Source: an uncultured SAR86 cluster bacterium | Lineage (GTDB): Bacteria; Pseudomonadota; Gammaproteobacteria; Magnimaribacterales; D2472 | Direction of reading: 5' to 3' | DNA length: 64,000 bases | Assembly: GCA_902599315.1 (NCBI GenBank) | Contig: CACKEY010000005.1 | Span: forward strand, 1-64,000 | Shown here: piece by piece, positions 17,973 through 26,574 of the stretch | Layout of the letters: each line of letters begins with the position of its first letter | Numbering within the stretch: position 1 is the stretch's first letter | Notes under the pieces: model-generated | Database searches by the model: none | Told to the model about the DNA's origin: nothing | What the model saw: only the letters and a program-made list of their open reading frames with translations | Position numbers and translations under genes: made by a program

Positions 17973-18347
17973 TTAATTAGCGAGTTTAAATGTGAGACTA
18001 ATCTGAACATTATTAACTTTCACAGATGTTCCATTATATGTAGGTGGTTGATATAAAAATTTTCTTACAGCTTTAATAGATGCTCTATCAAAAACACCAG
18101 CAGGACTACTCTCAACAACATAAGGATCTAACACAGAACCATCTGTATCGACATCAAACTCAAGTTTTACACTGCCTTCAATACCAAGTCTGATAGCTCT
18201 TCTTGGATATTCGGCAGCAGGACTTGATACTCGAAAAACTTCAATTTCAGTTCCTTCTTCTCCAACATAACCTACATCACCTGCAAAAGATGGCATAGAA
18301 ATTAATAATGCAAAAACAAACAAAACGGGTGTAATAAACGATTTCAT
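17973..18347 (-). CDS. Periplasmic TonB C-terminal-domain protein
   Basis: A 124-residue protein with a cleavable-looking signal peptide (about 1-22, ending SFA) followed almost directly by a TonB C-terminal domain (about 40-122; YPRRAIRLGIEGSVKLEF and the FDRASIKAV helix are typical). Unlike TonB proper, it has no Pro-rich spacer or membrane anchor, so it is probably a free periplasmic protein rather than an ExbBD-driven energy transducer. It lies just upstream of the hybrid kinase on the same strand (31-base gap), so they may be co-expressed, possibly as an accessory or sensor partner (inference). Confidence 0.82.
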   Translation of the reverse strand: MKSFITPVLFVFALLISMPSFAGDVGYVGEEGTEIEVFRVSSPAAEYPRRAIRLGIEGSVKLEFDVDTDGSVLDPYVVESSPAGVFDRASIKAVRKFLYQPPTYNGTSVKVNNVQISLTFKLAN

Positions 18348-18359
18348 ATCAATTAAATG

Positions 18360-18369
18360 TTAACGTTAA
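18360..18369. promoter_or_regulatory. Palindrome in divergent promoter region
   Basis: A perfect 10-base palindrome, TTAACGTTAA, sits 12 bases before the TonB-like gene and about 120 bases before the divergent CBS gene. It could be a repressor site, but it is AT-rich and short enough to be chance. Confidence 0.2.
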
Positions 18370-18487
18370 AAATACAAGTAGTAATCATACATACTTTAAA
18401 TAAGGCTTATGATACCAAGAAATTAGATAGGGTGTTAATATCTTTTATATATTTATCATAATGTAAACGTAAAGTTAAAACTTAAAT

Positions 18488-18889
18488 ATGAAAAAAGTTA
18501 AAGATCATTTGAACGCTCAAAGATATTGGGATATCTTCACTATTCCAGAAAATTCTGATTTATTTAATGCTGCATCTCTTATGAATAAGAATAAAATAGG
18601 CGCTTTGATGATTTCTAAAACCGGATCAGAAGAAAATTTATGTAAGTCCTCTGTTCTGGGAATATTGACTGAACGAGATCTTGTATATGCTTTATCAGGT
18701 GGTGAAAAAAATCTTGGCTCAAAGACTGTTAAAGATATTATGACAAAAAAACTTATTTATACGTGCCCAGAAACATCTAATTCCGAAGCTAAAAAACTTA
18801 TGCTTGATAATCAGATAAGACACTTGCCTGTTTTTTCAGGCGAACAACTCGTTGGCATTATCTCTATGAGAGATGTTTTTAAAGTCTAG
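18488..18889 (+). CDS. CBS-domain pair protein
   Basis: A 133-residue protein made of two CBS motifs (about 15-70 and 78-133), each with the typical G-x-L/I-[ST]-x-R-D end: GILTERDL and GIISMRDV. Stand-alone CBS pairs bind adenosine nucleotides and sense energy state. It lies 16 bases before a transporter gene, so regulation of that transporter or of another partner is possible, but no target can be read from sequence. Confidence 0.88.
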   Translation: MKKVKDHLNAQRYWDIFTIPENSDLFNAASLMNKNKIGALMISKTGSEENLCKSSVLGILTERDLVYALSGGEKNLGSKTVKDIMTKKLIYTCPETSNSEAKKLMLDNQIRHLPVFSGEQLVGIISMRDVFKV

Positions 18890-18905
18890 AAGTTAATATA
18901 CAAAC

Positions 18906-20255
18906 ATGAATTTATATCAACGGCTGTCATATACAGCATTGAATTTTCCTACCTCAGCGGCTGGGATGCCTATTTTTATATTTGTTTTGCCTTTTTACGC
19001 AGATGATCTTGGATTGGGCCTATCTTTAGTTGGGATTATTTTCTTTTTAGGAAGATTTACCGATATTCTAACCGATCCTGTCATGGGATTATTGATTGAT
19101 AAATTTCCATCAAGCTGGGGCAAGCATAAGCATTGGATTTTTCTTTCTGCGCCTATTTTCATGTTTGCAACTTTTTTAATTTTTTTACCTCAAACATCCT
19201 CGCCATCATGGATTTATTTTTTTATTGGATTATTTTTACTTTACTTAGCGTTTACATTATCTACCATTACTCAGCTGTCGTGGGCAACATTTTTAGCGCC
19301 TGATTATGATGATCGAACAAGACTTTTGACTTTAAGAGAGTTTATGGCTCTGCTTGGTATGTTCTCAGTAATTGCAATCCCTGCCATTGTTGAAATAAAT
19401 GATCCGTCTTTGCAAGCAAAAGTGAATGCAATTGGAATTTTTGTATTATTTTGCATTCCATTAATTACAATGAATTCTTTGTGGAGTACACCTGATTCAT
19501 TTTCATTTCAAGACCAGGAAAAATCTGAAAACTCATTTAAAAATTTTATCGCCTTATTTTCTAATAAGATATTAATTAGAATTGTCATAGCAGCAGTTTT
19601 AATCGCGTTTTGTATGAGTTTGAATGGAGCATTGTATTTAATTTGGATGGAGGTAGTAATTGAGCTGCCAGAATATTCTTCAAGATTAATGTTAATTTAC
19701 TATGTTGTAAGTGTATTTGGATTGCTGATATGGAGACATTTAAGCTTAAAAACATCTAAACATTTTGCAGCTGGAATTTCATGCATATACGCAATAATTA
19801 TATTATCTATTGGCTTCATTGGTTATTGGTATATAAAAGATCTAACTACTTTTCAAAAGTTAATTGGAGTGGGAACATTTATAGTTTTATATGGATTTTC
19901 TTTTTCAGGACCACTCCCACTGATTAATGCTATGACTGCAGATATTTCAGATAAATTAAGTTTTGAAGTTGGAGAGAATATTTCTGGAACAGTTTTTTCA
20001 TTCCTTACAACACTGACAAAAATTGGTTTTGCATTGGCTGCTGTGGTTCCTTATTTAATCTTAGAGCTTTATTGGGGTTTTGATATTAGTCTCGGTGTAT
20101 CCAATACTGAATCATCAAAGATGGCAATTTATTATATTTATACATTTGTTCCAATAATTAGCTATTCTATTGCATCATATCTTTTGTTTACTCATTCACT
20201 GGGAAGGGAAGATCATAAAAAAATTAAATCTAAACTAAATAACAATGCCTTATAA
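18906..20255 (+). CDS. GPH/MelB-type MFS transporter
   Basis: A 449-residue inner-membrane protein with about 12 hydrophobic segments. The MFS_2 hallmark [18 protein letters not shown] (about residues 48-65) is characteristic of glycoside-pentoside-hexuronide:cation symporters, which carry sugars, glycosides or related solutes with Na+ or H+. No sugar catabolic genes are nearby, so the substrate is open. It follows the CBS gene by 16 bases, and its last codons overlap the rubredoxin gene by 11 bases. Confidence 0.85.
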   Translation: MNLYQRLSYTALNFPTSAAGMPIFIFVLPFYADDLGLGLSLVGIIFFLGRFTDILTDPVMGLLIDKFPSSWGKHKHWIFLSAPIFMFATFLIFLPQTSSPSWIYFFIGLFLLYLAFTLSTITQLSWATFLAPDYDDRTRLLTLREFMALLGMFSVIAIPAIVEINDPSLQAKVNAIGIFVLFCIPLITMNSLWSTPDSFSFQDQEKSENSFKNFIALFSNKILIRIVIAAVLIAFCMSLNGALYLIWMEVVIELPEYSSRLMLIYYVVSVFGLLIWRHLSLKTSKHFAAGISCIYAIIILSIGFIGYWYIKDLTTFQKLIGVGTFIVLYGFSFSGPLPLINAMTADISDKLSFEVGENISGTVFSFLTTLTKIGFALAAVVPYLILELYWGFDISLGVSNTESSKMAIYYIYTFVPIISYSIASYLLFTHSLGREDHKKIKSKLNNNAL

Positions 20256-20415
20256 AAAATACGAATGCATCATCTGTGGATACATCTATGACGAGGAACT
20301 TGGTGATCCAGACGATGGTTTAGCTCCTGGAACAAGGTGGGAAGATATTCCAGATGAATGGGTCTGCCCAGATTGTGGCGTCAGCAAGTTTGATTTTGAA
20401 TTAGTAGAAGACTAG
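20245..20415 (+). CDS. Rubredoxin
   Basis: A complete 56-residue rubredoxin. Two C-x-x-C knuckles, C8/C11 (CIICG) and C41/C44 (CPDCG), bind one iron; the family pattern G-[YF]-x-Y-[DE]...GD...PGT-x-[WF]-x-D-[IL]-P-x-[DE]-W-x-CP-x-C is fully present. It transfers single electrons in the cytoplasm, for example to alkane-type or other monooxygenases. Its ATG overlaps the end of the transporter gene by 11 bases, so it is translated with it. It faces the Rieske oxygenase gene, which could use or share such an electron carrier (inference). Confidence 0.95.
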   Translation: MPYKKYECIICGYIYDEELGDPDDGLAPGTRWEDIPDEWVCPDCGVSKFDFELVED

Positions 20416-20432
20416 CGCTAAATATAAAACTC

Positions 20433-21431
20433 TTATTTATCGATATTTGTAGTTTTAATTGATTTTGAATCATTATCATCAGCATAAAATGTTGCAAAAT
20501 GTTTTCTAAATTTAGCAATTGGCCCATCTGAATCACAGAGCACAGGCTTAGATGCATATTTTTTATTTTCCCAAACGGGAATATCTTCTTTTACCTGTTT
20601 GTTGATATCTGCAATTATTGCCGCACCAACTCCACCAGTTGGAACTTCACCATTTACTTTTTTTTGAAGAAATGAAAATCTAGTTATAACCTCTTCGTTT
20701 TCAGTAGGTGTGGTCGAGCCCAGTAAAAGTGTATCGCAGATACCTTCGAATCTTGTAAAGTTATCTCCAGGACCATTGGAAGCTCCTGATATCTTGCCTT
20801 TAACAGTCCCTTTCGGAGTAATCATGTCAGCTTTTTGATAAAAAAATCTTTTTTGATCTTCGTAAGTTACTTCAAATTCTGGATATGAAGCAACTCCATG
20901 AACATACATAAAGTGAGCTGCATCAACCGCATTTTCAGCCATATCTTGAATATGGCATTTAATTCTATATTCAAACTTTTCGAAATCATCGCCCCATTCA
21001 GGATCAGTAATCTCTGGATAGGTTTCGACTTCATAGTGGGGCTCGTCTCCATGCGGGTGATACCAAGCATAAATTAAATTATTGCGTTCAACTGTTGGAT
21101 AAGTAAATATTTTTGTATCTTTTGCCCTAGGAGGAATATTTTTTGCATAAGGGATTTCTCCAATTTTACCATCTGTTTTCCATCTCCATGCATGAAATGG
21201 ACATTCTATACACTCTCCGTTGACAATACCTCCATGACCTAAATGAGCTCCCAGGTGAGGGCAGTATGCATCCAACATGCTTACTTCACCTGATTCAGTT
21301 CTGAATAAAACTTGATCTTGAGCAAAGTAACGAACTGCTTTTACATCACCAACTTTCAGTTCGTCTGAGTAATCAACAACATACCATCCAAATGGTATCT
21401 GTAACATTGAGTATCTACTTTTTTCTGTCAT
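20433..21431 (-). CDS. Rieske non-haem iron oxygenase (KshA-like)
   Basis: A 332-residue oxygenase subunit. The Rieske [2Fe-2S] ligands are C57/H59 (CPHLG) and C77/H80 (CPFH). The mononuclear iron site is NxxDxxHxxxxH, with N167, D170, H173 and H178. The C-terminal segment (PVWENKKY...PVLCDSDGPI) matches the 3-ketosteroid 9-alpha-hydroxylase KshA / cholesterol 7-desaturase type, so a steroid or similar polycyclic ring is a likely substrate (family knowledge plus inference). It needs a reductase (KshB-like) not found in the window. It is last in a minus-strand cluster with an amidohydrolase and SDR. Confidence 0.9.
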   Translation of the reverse strand: MTEKSRYSMLQIPFGWYVVDYSDELKVGDVKAVRYFAQDQVLFRTESGEVSMLDAYCPHLGAHLGHGGIVNGECIECPFHAWRWKTDGKIGEIPYAKNIPPRAKDTKIFTYPTVERNNLIYAWYHPHGDEPHYEVETYPEITDPEWGDDFEKFEYRIKCHIQDMAENAVDAAHFMYVHGVASYPEFEVTYEDQKRFFYQKADMITPKGTVKGKISGASNGPGDNFTRFEGICDTLLLGSTTPTENEEVITRFSFLQKKVNGEVPTGGVGAAIIADINKQVKEDIPVWENKKYASKPVLCDSDGPIAKFRKHFATFYADDNDSKSIKTTNIDK

Positions 21432-21456
21432 GATTTGTGGTAATTTATTAAGTTAA

Positions 21457-22329
21457 TTATATCTTTAATTTAAGCACTCTTTTAGCATTTTCTCCCAAAA
21501 AAAGTGGCCATATTTCATCATTAAAAGGGACATTGTCCATTTCAGTAAAAATTTTATCTAAAGATAGCCCCATAGGGAAATATCCTGCATACATAATTTT
21601 ATTTTTTCCACGAGTGTTAGCAAAATCTATAATGTCCTTAGGATAATGTTTTGGTGAAAAAGCGCTCGTTGAATAATATAAATTTGGGTATTTAAGCATC
21701 AGTTTACATGCCAGGGCTGTCCAAGGTTCAGCTCCATGTCTCATAATGAATTTTAGTTCTGGAAAATACCAACATACCTCATCAATTAACTCAACTTTCT
21801 GAGGAGCCATTGGAATTCTTGGACCAGGAACTCCTACACAGCAAAAAAAAGGGATATCCAGTTCAATACACATCTCATATATGGGATACCATTTTTGATC
21901 ATTGATAGCGATTTGAGGATACATTCCAGATGGAAAAGCACTTACCGCTTTAATTCCATAAGTCTCATAATGTCTTTTAATATTTTCAGCCTCGTTTTCA
22001 ATATTTGGATTTACAGGCAGATCGAAAAAAAATCTATCTGTATGATTTTTCGCAGCTTCAATTTTTACTTCAGATTTTTCATGGAATCCAATCATGGCTT
22101 GATTGATATGATATTTATCCATTTGTTCTATTGTATATTGAATAAAGTCATCGTGAGAGCCAGTTTCAGGTATATCCTTAAACATGTATTGAGCTGGCAT
22201 CTTAAACATAGATTTAGATTCCTCATCTCGAAGAAGAGGTTCCATAAACTTATACCAATCTGATCTATCTTCTTGTTCAGGAATTCCAAGCATAAGATCA
22301 ATGGTGTGAATATCTTTATTAATTGCCAT
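21457..22329 (-). CDS. Amidohydrolase-2 family TIM-barrel protein
   Basis: A 290-residue protein of the amidohydrolase_2 / ACMSD-like family, recognised by the C-terminal G-x-N-A-x-R-[VL]-L (GENAKRVLKL), the RHGAEPW strand-5 region and the general barrel pattern. The usual N-terminal H-x-H metal pair is absent: the segment reads IHTIDLMLGIP. It may therefore bind metal differently or act as a hydratase/decarboxylase variant. It lies 25 bases before the Rieske gene and is probably co-transcribed with it. Confidence 0.75.
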   Translation of the reverse strand: MAINKDIHTIDLMLGIPEQEDRSDWYKFMEPLLRDEESKSMFKMPAQYMFKDIPETGSHDDFIQYTIEQMDKYHINQAMIGFHEKSEVKIEAAKNHTDRFFFDLPVNPNIENEAENIKRHYETYGIKAVSAFPSGMYPQIAINDQKWYPIYEMCIELDIPFFCCVGVPGPRIPMAPQKVELIDEVCWYFPELKFIMRHGAEPWTALACKLMLKYPNLYYSTSAFSPKHYPKDIIDFANTRGKNKIMYAGYFPMGLSLDKIFTEMDNVPFNDEIWPLFLGENAKRVLKLKI

Positions 22330-22418
22330 ATTTAAATTTTAAACAATTATTACTAATAAATTGGTTATTAAGAAAAAAGTATAGAATAATTATTTTTAAG
22401 CTTGACGAAAAAGAATTA

Positions 22419-22434
22419 CTTGATACTCATCAAG
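22419..22434 (-). terminator. Weak terminator-like hairpin
   Basis: CTTGAT/ATCAAG with a 4-base loop sits at the stop of the SDR gene, and on the minus strand a T-rich stretch follows. The stem is only 6 bp. It may reduce read-through into the 100-base gap before the amidohydrolase gene; otherwise 22330-22429 shows nothing. Confidence 0.3.
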
Positions 22435-23206
22435 ACATAAATTCTCCACCATTTACATCTAGATTTGCTCCAGTAATGACTTTTGCAAGATCAGAAATTA
22501 AAAATAATGCAGCATTTGCACAGTCACTATCATCGGGAATTATTCCTAGAGGAATATCTTTTGTAACTCCGTTAATTACATCACTTGGTTCAACACCCAT
22601 TGATTCTGCAGTAAAATTTACATACATTTCAACTGGAGGACCCCACATCCAGCCCATGTATACTGAATTGACTCTAATTCCTTTTGGGCCCAACTCTTTT
22701 GCAAGAATTTTTGTTGCTGTTGATAGAGCGCCTTTTGATGCAGCATAGCCTCCTTGAGTTGGTAAAGGTTTTTTTGTAATTAAGCTATTGATCATTACAA
22801 TTGCACCTTTCTTATTTGGAACCATCTCTTTTACCGCTGCCATTGTTAAATTCATGGTTCCAAAAAAGTTTGTATTCATGGTTTCATGCCAGTCATCAAA
22901 ATCAGAATCTTCAATTTCCTTAAAGTCACCTGCTCGGTATGCGCTATTGATTAATCCGTCTAGTTTTCCAAATTTTTTAATGGTTTCATTAACTAAATTT
23001 TCACAATCTTTTTTATCTGTGATATCACATGGTATTGCAATGACATCTGATTTTTCTCCTATTTCTTCTTTAAGTTTATTCAATAATTCAGTTGATCTTG
23101 CAGCAATTGCTATTTTTGCACCTTCTCTTGCTGCACCATAAGCAAGTTCTTGGCCCAAGCCAGGTCCAATACCCGAAACTATTACAACTTTATCTTTTAA
23201 TAACAT
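22430..23206 (-). CDS. SDR family oxidoreductase
   Basis: A 258-residue short-chain dehydrogenase. The cofactor-binding glycine motif is varied (GIGPGLG near residue 12), followed by AARS (NADP-preferring Arg). The usual NNAG motif reads INSAYRAG; the catalytic Ser lies in the MINS region and YAASK supplies Tyr/Lys. The C-terminus TGANLDVNGG is standard. Substrate unknown; the family includes hydroxysteroid and beta-hydroxyacyl dehydrogenases. It is 9 bases after the sulfotransferase gene on the same strand. Confidence 0.9.
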   Translation of the reverse strand: MLLKDKVVIVSGIGPGLGQELAYGAAREGAKIAIAARSTELLNKLKEEIGEKSDVIAIPCDITDKKDCENLVNETIKKFGKLDGLINSAYRAGDFKEIEDSDFDDWHETMNTNFFGTMNLTMAAVKEMVPNKKGAIVMINSLITKKPLPTQGGYAASKGALSTATKILAKELGPKGIRVNSVYMGWMWGPPVEMYVNFTAESMGVEPSDVINGVTKDIPLGIIPDDSDCANAALFLISDLAKVITGANLDVNGGEFMS

Positions 23207-23215
23207 TTTAACTTC

Positions 23216-24355
23216 CTATTTTATATATTGATTTATGTATTCATTAAAATTTTCACTTATAAAAGAATCATCTAGATTGAATTCTTTAAGTGAATATTGA
23301 TGAGCACCCATTTCATGTTGATTCTCTTCTTTCCATGCTTTCATTGCGTTTTCTGCCTGATGTGTAAAGTCCTCTCCTATGAAGTCATAAACCTCTGTCA
23401 TTTCCGAAATTGGATCCATAATCATTTTATTAAATTCTAAATCGAGAAAATTTTCTTTATTTAATCTGCTTATTTTCATACAGTGATTTAGTACTTTGGC
23501 TAGCTTATTTGCCCAATGATGACCAATTTCTTCTTTATCGTATGAGTTTGAAATCGGTTCAAATAAATTTGCACACATTGAGCAAAATGAAGGCACAGTT
23601 TTATATGGATCTCTATGCGTCTGAATTACTTTTGAGTCAGGAAATACATTCAGTAATTTATCAATAAAACCCAAATGGTGAGGTGACTTAAGAACCCATC
23701 TTTTGTTTTCTCTGCCTGGATTTTGCCACTGAAGGTATTGAAGCATTTTTTTTAATTGTACATAAGCATGAATATGATCCTGAGATTCAACCCAATGAGA
23801 ATAGGCTGGTAGTCGCATGAATGATTCTGGCACCGTGCTAAAAAATGTATGCTCCAGTAATAAAATTTCTTCATCGGCTCCTTTGTAGTCCCATGGATGA
23901 ATTGTCAATGCATCAGGAGAAGCTTGCATAACAGCTTCAACTTCAGCTTTACCCATTTCCATTCTATCCACGGGGTTTCCTCTTTGTTCATTTTCAAGCA
24001 TTGCTGGATATCTTCCTTCCCACCAAAGCATCGCAGTATGATTTGGATCAGAGGCAAGAAGTCTATGAGTCATAGTGCTCCCTGTCCTTGGAAGACCAAC
24101 AATCACAACTGGCGACTTAATTTCCTCATTTAAAATTTCTGGATTTTCAATAAATGCACTTTCAATTCTTAGGATATTAGCTAATATTCCAATCAGTCTG
24201 TGTTTTTGCGCCTCAAAACCAACTTCATTCAAATCAGCTTCTTTATTTATTGAATTGATAAGTGTTATAAAACCTTCCACAAATAATGGATTGCCGAAAT
24301 TTTCTAAACCAGTTTGATTTTTAGCTTCATTTATAATTTCTAGTTCATTAAGCAT
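23216..24355 (-). CDS. Sulfotransferase family protein
   Basis: A 379-residue protein with the PAPS 5'-phosphosulfate loop GLPRTGSTMTHRLL (about residues 84-97) and the 3'-phosphate motif VIQTHRDPYKTVPSFCS (about 240-256). The length fits the bacterial Sulfotransfer_3 group. It may transfer sulfate to an alcohol such as a sterol, or be a paralogue of different use; no PAPS synthesis gene is nearby. It overlaps the DUF1214 gene by one base, a pairing that suggests a shared pathway. Confidence 0.87.
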   Translation of the reverse strand: MLNELEIINEAKNQTGLENFGNPLFVEGFITLINSINKEADLNEVGFEAQKHRLIGILANILRIESAFIENPEILNEEIKSPVVIVGLPRTGSTMTHRLLASDPNHTAMLWWEGRYPAMLENEQRGNPVDRMEMGKAEVEAVMQASPDALTIHPWDYKGADEEILLLEHTFFSTVPESFMRLPAYSHWVESQDHIHAYVQLKKMLQYLQWQNPGRENKRWVLKSPHHLGFIDKLLNVFPDSKVIQTHRDPYKTVPSFCSMCANLFEPISNSYDKEEIGHHWANKLAKVLNHCMKISRLNKENFLDLEFNKMIMDPISEMTEVYDFIGEDFTHQAENAMKAWKEENQHEMGAHQYSLKEFNLDDSFISENFNEYINQYIK

Positions 24356-25437
24356 TAGTTTATCTCGATAGATTCAATTTTTTTTATTTTAACCTCTGGG
24401 ATGGGGTTATTGGTTGAACCAATCCATCTCAAAAGCATTGCACCATTATTTCTACCTTCCGTAATAAGGTTATTTTTTATATTAATAGGAGAATGGCTGA
24501 TGGTTATAATTATTGAGTTGTCATCTTCAAGAGAAGCAGATGAATCATTAATATGAATTGGATAATGTCTGTAATCTAGAGATTCCATCCAGTAATTCTC
24601 TAATTGAAAATTCCAATACTCACATTCTGGAATATCTGTGATAATTTGTAAGCATTCATCTTCATTGAACTCATAATATCCATGCAAATAACAAATTTTA
24701 GGGTCTCCGCCAGCTGCTTGAAAAAAGCTTTGATCACCAAGAGGAAGAGAATTTTTATGATTAAGTTTAAATTCATTTACCCACTTTAAAAATGTGGATG
24801 CCGTTCCACTGACAAAAGCCAAGGTTTGATTAAGCTGATTTTCCAGTTTTTCTGTTGTTAAAAGTTCAGGGATTGGCTTGGAGTCTAGATTTTTGATATT
24901 AATTTTTGCATGAGTTTGTTTAATTCTGTTTTTGTAGGTTTGACGCACTATAAGCATGTTCGCACTTTCGGGCATAGGTAAATAATTTTTAGAAGTCTCA
25001 GCACCTCCAAGATAGAGAATAAAATCTCCAGAATTTTCTATCTCCATATCTCTCATATCAATTTCACCTAAAGAGATCATAGTCCCATCTTCACTGTACC
25101 TATTTTCTTTGATTCCAAAACTTAAATAATCTAATTCACCAATATTTCCATATATTTTATATGCCTGCTCACCATCAATGTTTGCATTTAAATAAATATT
25201 ATCTGGATTATCAGCACCTATTTTTGCTGTTTCATGAGAAAGATTATAAAAAGATGGCGAGGTTAGATTTGAATGCTCTAAATTCATCTCTAATGCCAAG
25301 CGCATCAATCTTAGTAAATATCTATATCCTTCAGCTTGATCAATTTCACTGAGCGATGATTCTGATTCAATGATAGACCCAACATCTTTTAAGTTATCAC
25401 AAAAAGCATCCCATTTTTGTTTGAATAAATCTGCCAT
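24355..25437 (-). CDS. DUF1214-domain protein
   Basis: A 360-residue cytoplasmic protein. The C-terminal part with WNFQLENYWMESLDY (about 273-287), then H-I-N-D and an I-I-I-T-I-S-H run, resembles the DUF1214 domain often found beside sulfotransferases, SDRs and P450s in actinobacteria and marine proteobacteria. Function is not established. It is the first gene of the minus-strand cluster running to 20433 and is divergent from the APH-like kinase gene (66-base gap). Confidence 0.7.
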   Translation of the reverse strand: MADLFKQKWDAFCDNLKDVGSIIESESSLSEIDQAEGYRYLLRLMRLALEMNLEHSNLTSPSFYNLSHETAKIGADNPDNIYLNANIDGEQAYKIYGNIGELDYLSFGIKENRYSEDGTMISLGEIDMRDMEIENSGDFILYLGGAETSKNYLPMPESANMLIVRQTYKNRIKQTHAKINIKNLDSKPIPELLTTEKLENQLNQTLAFVSGTASTFLKWVNEFKLNHKNSLPLGDQSFFQAAGGDPKICYLHGYYEFNEDECLQIITDIPECEYWNFQLENYWMESLDYRHYPIHINDSSASLEDDNSIIITISHSPINIKNNLITEGRNNGAMLLRWIGSTNNPIPEVKIKKIESIEIN

Positions 25438-25473
25438 ATTTTTTCTTTGTAATTAATTAAATTTATATTATGG

Positions 25474-25488
25474 TTGATGTTTAATCAA
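25474..25488. promoter_or_regulatory. Inverted repeat between divergent catabolic genes
   Basis: TTGAT-5 bases-ATCAA lies in the 66-base gap between the divergent DUF1214 and phosphotransferase genes. Its position suggests a shared operator, such as for a TetR-type repressor, but no regulator gene is in the window and the half-sites are short. Confidence 0.3.
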
Positions 25489-25503
25489 TGAATAATAAAT
25501 AGA

Positions 25504-26574
25504 ATGCCAAAACCACAAGAAAGAAATTTAGAGGAAACAAAGATTACATTTACAAGATGGCTTGAATCTAAATTAACCGATGTAAATAATCTAAATGTTG
25601 AGTTATTAGGTGGCCCGGAGAATACAGGATTTTCAAATGAAACATTAAGCTTTAATGTGGCATATGAATTAGGAGATAAACAAATTAAAACTGGCATGGT
25701 TCTCAGGTTTTATCCAGAAGGATTTTTTGTTTTTCCTGATTACGATATTCATAAACAATATCTCATTATGCAAAAGTTATCCGATCATGACATCAAAGTC
25801 CCAAATGTTCTTTGGTATGAATCAAGCGATGATATTTTTGGCACATCATTTTATGTGATGGAAATGGCTAAAGGTGATGCGCCTTCTGATAATCCTCCAT
25901 TCCATCAAGAAGGCTGGGTTGCAGATTCATCAGAAGAGGTTAGAGAGAATATTTGGTGGGGATGGGTTGAGCAAATGGCCAAAATTCATCAAGTAGACAT
26001 TACAGGTGGTGATTTTGAATTTCTTAATAGACCAAAGCTCGCAGAGAATTATCTTGATCAAGAATTAAATTATTATTTTAATTTTCATGAATGGGCTATG
26101 GAAGGCGAAGCTCATCCAGTTGCTGACAAAGCTCGAGAGTGGTTAAAAGCAAATAAACCCTCTCCTAATCAAGCTTCGATACTGTGGGGAGATTGCAGGT
26201 GTGCAAATATTATGTATACCCCTGATGGAGACGTGTCTGCAGTTTTAGATTGGGAAATGGCTGCTCTAGGCGATCCTTGTATTGATCTTGCTTGGGGGAT
26301 AGCTATAGATGATTGTAATTCAAAAGGAGTTCATGTTGATCGCTTAAGTGGTTTTCCTGGCCCGGTTGCAACGATAGCTAAATGGGAGGCTTTAACAGGT
26401 TTTAGTGCAAATAATTTTGATTATTATTATATTTTGGCTCTATACAAATTCACCGTGATAATGGTTAAAGTCGTCCGTAAATTGGAGCACTATGAAATGA
26501 TGCCACTAGGTATGAACGCGCACATAAACAATCACGTAACACCAATGCTTGAAGCAAAACTAAAGGAACTCTAA
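25504..26574 (+). CDS. APH-like phosphotransferase (ACAD10-type)
   Basis: A 356-residue kinase-fold protein. The catalytic loop reads WGDCRCANIMY (aminoglycoside phosphotransferase style, H replaced by W-G-D-x-R-x-x-N) and the metal motif is LDWEMAALGDPCIDLAW. Bacterial members near acyl-CoA enzymes phosphorylate hydroxyacyl-CoA intermediates, as in ACAD10/11 systems, so a catabolic rather than an antibiotic role is likely. Its stop overlaps the next ATG (aldehyde dehydrogenase) by one base. Confidence 0.85.
   Translation: MPKPQERNLEETKITFTRWLESKLTDVNNLNVELLGGPENTGFSNETLSFNVAYELGDKQIKTGMVLRFYPEGFFVFPDYDIHKQYLIMQKLSDHDIKVPNVLWYESSDDIFGTSFYVMEMAKGDAPSDNPPFHQEGWVADSSEEVRENIWWGWVEQMAKIHQVDITGGDFEFLNRPKLAENYLDQELNYYFNFHEWAMEGEAHPVADKAREWLKANKPSPNQASILWGDCRCANIMYTPDGDVSAVLDWEMAALGDPCIDLAWGIAIDDCNSKGVHVDRLSGFPGPVATIAKWEALTGFSANNFDYYYILALYKFTVIMVKVVRKLEHYEMMPLGMNAHINNHVTPMLEAKLKEL

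Noticed and set aside
21895-22263. 122-residue plus-strand frame inside the amidohydrolase gene
   Set aside because: Antisense shadow rich in Ile/Phe/Ser; the minus-strand protein has family motifs.
25504-26574. Antibiotic (aminoglycoside) resistance kinase
   Set aside because: Coupled to an aldehyde dehydrogenase and of ACAD10-type; a catabolic role is more likely.
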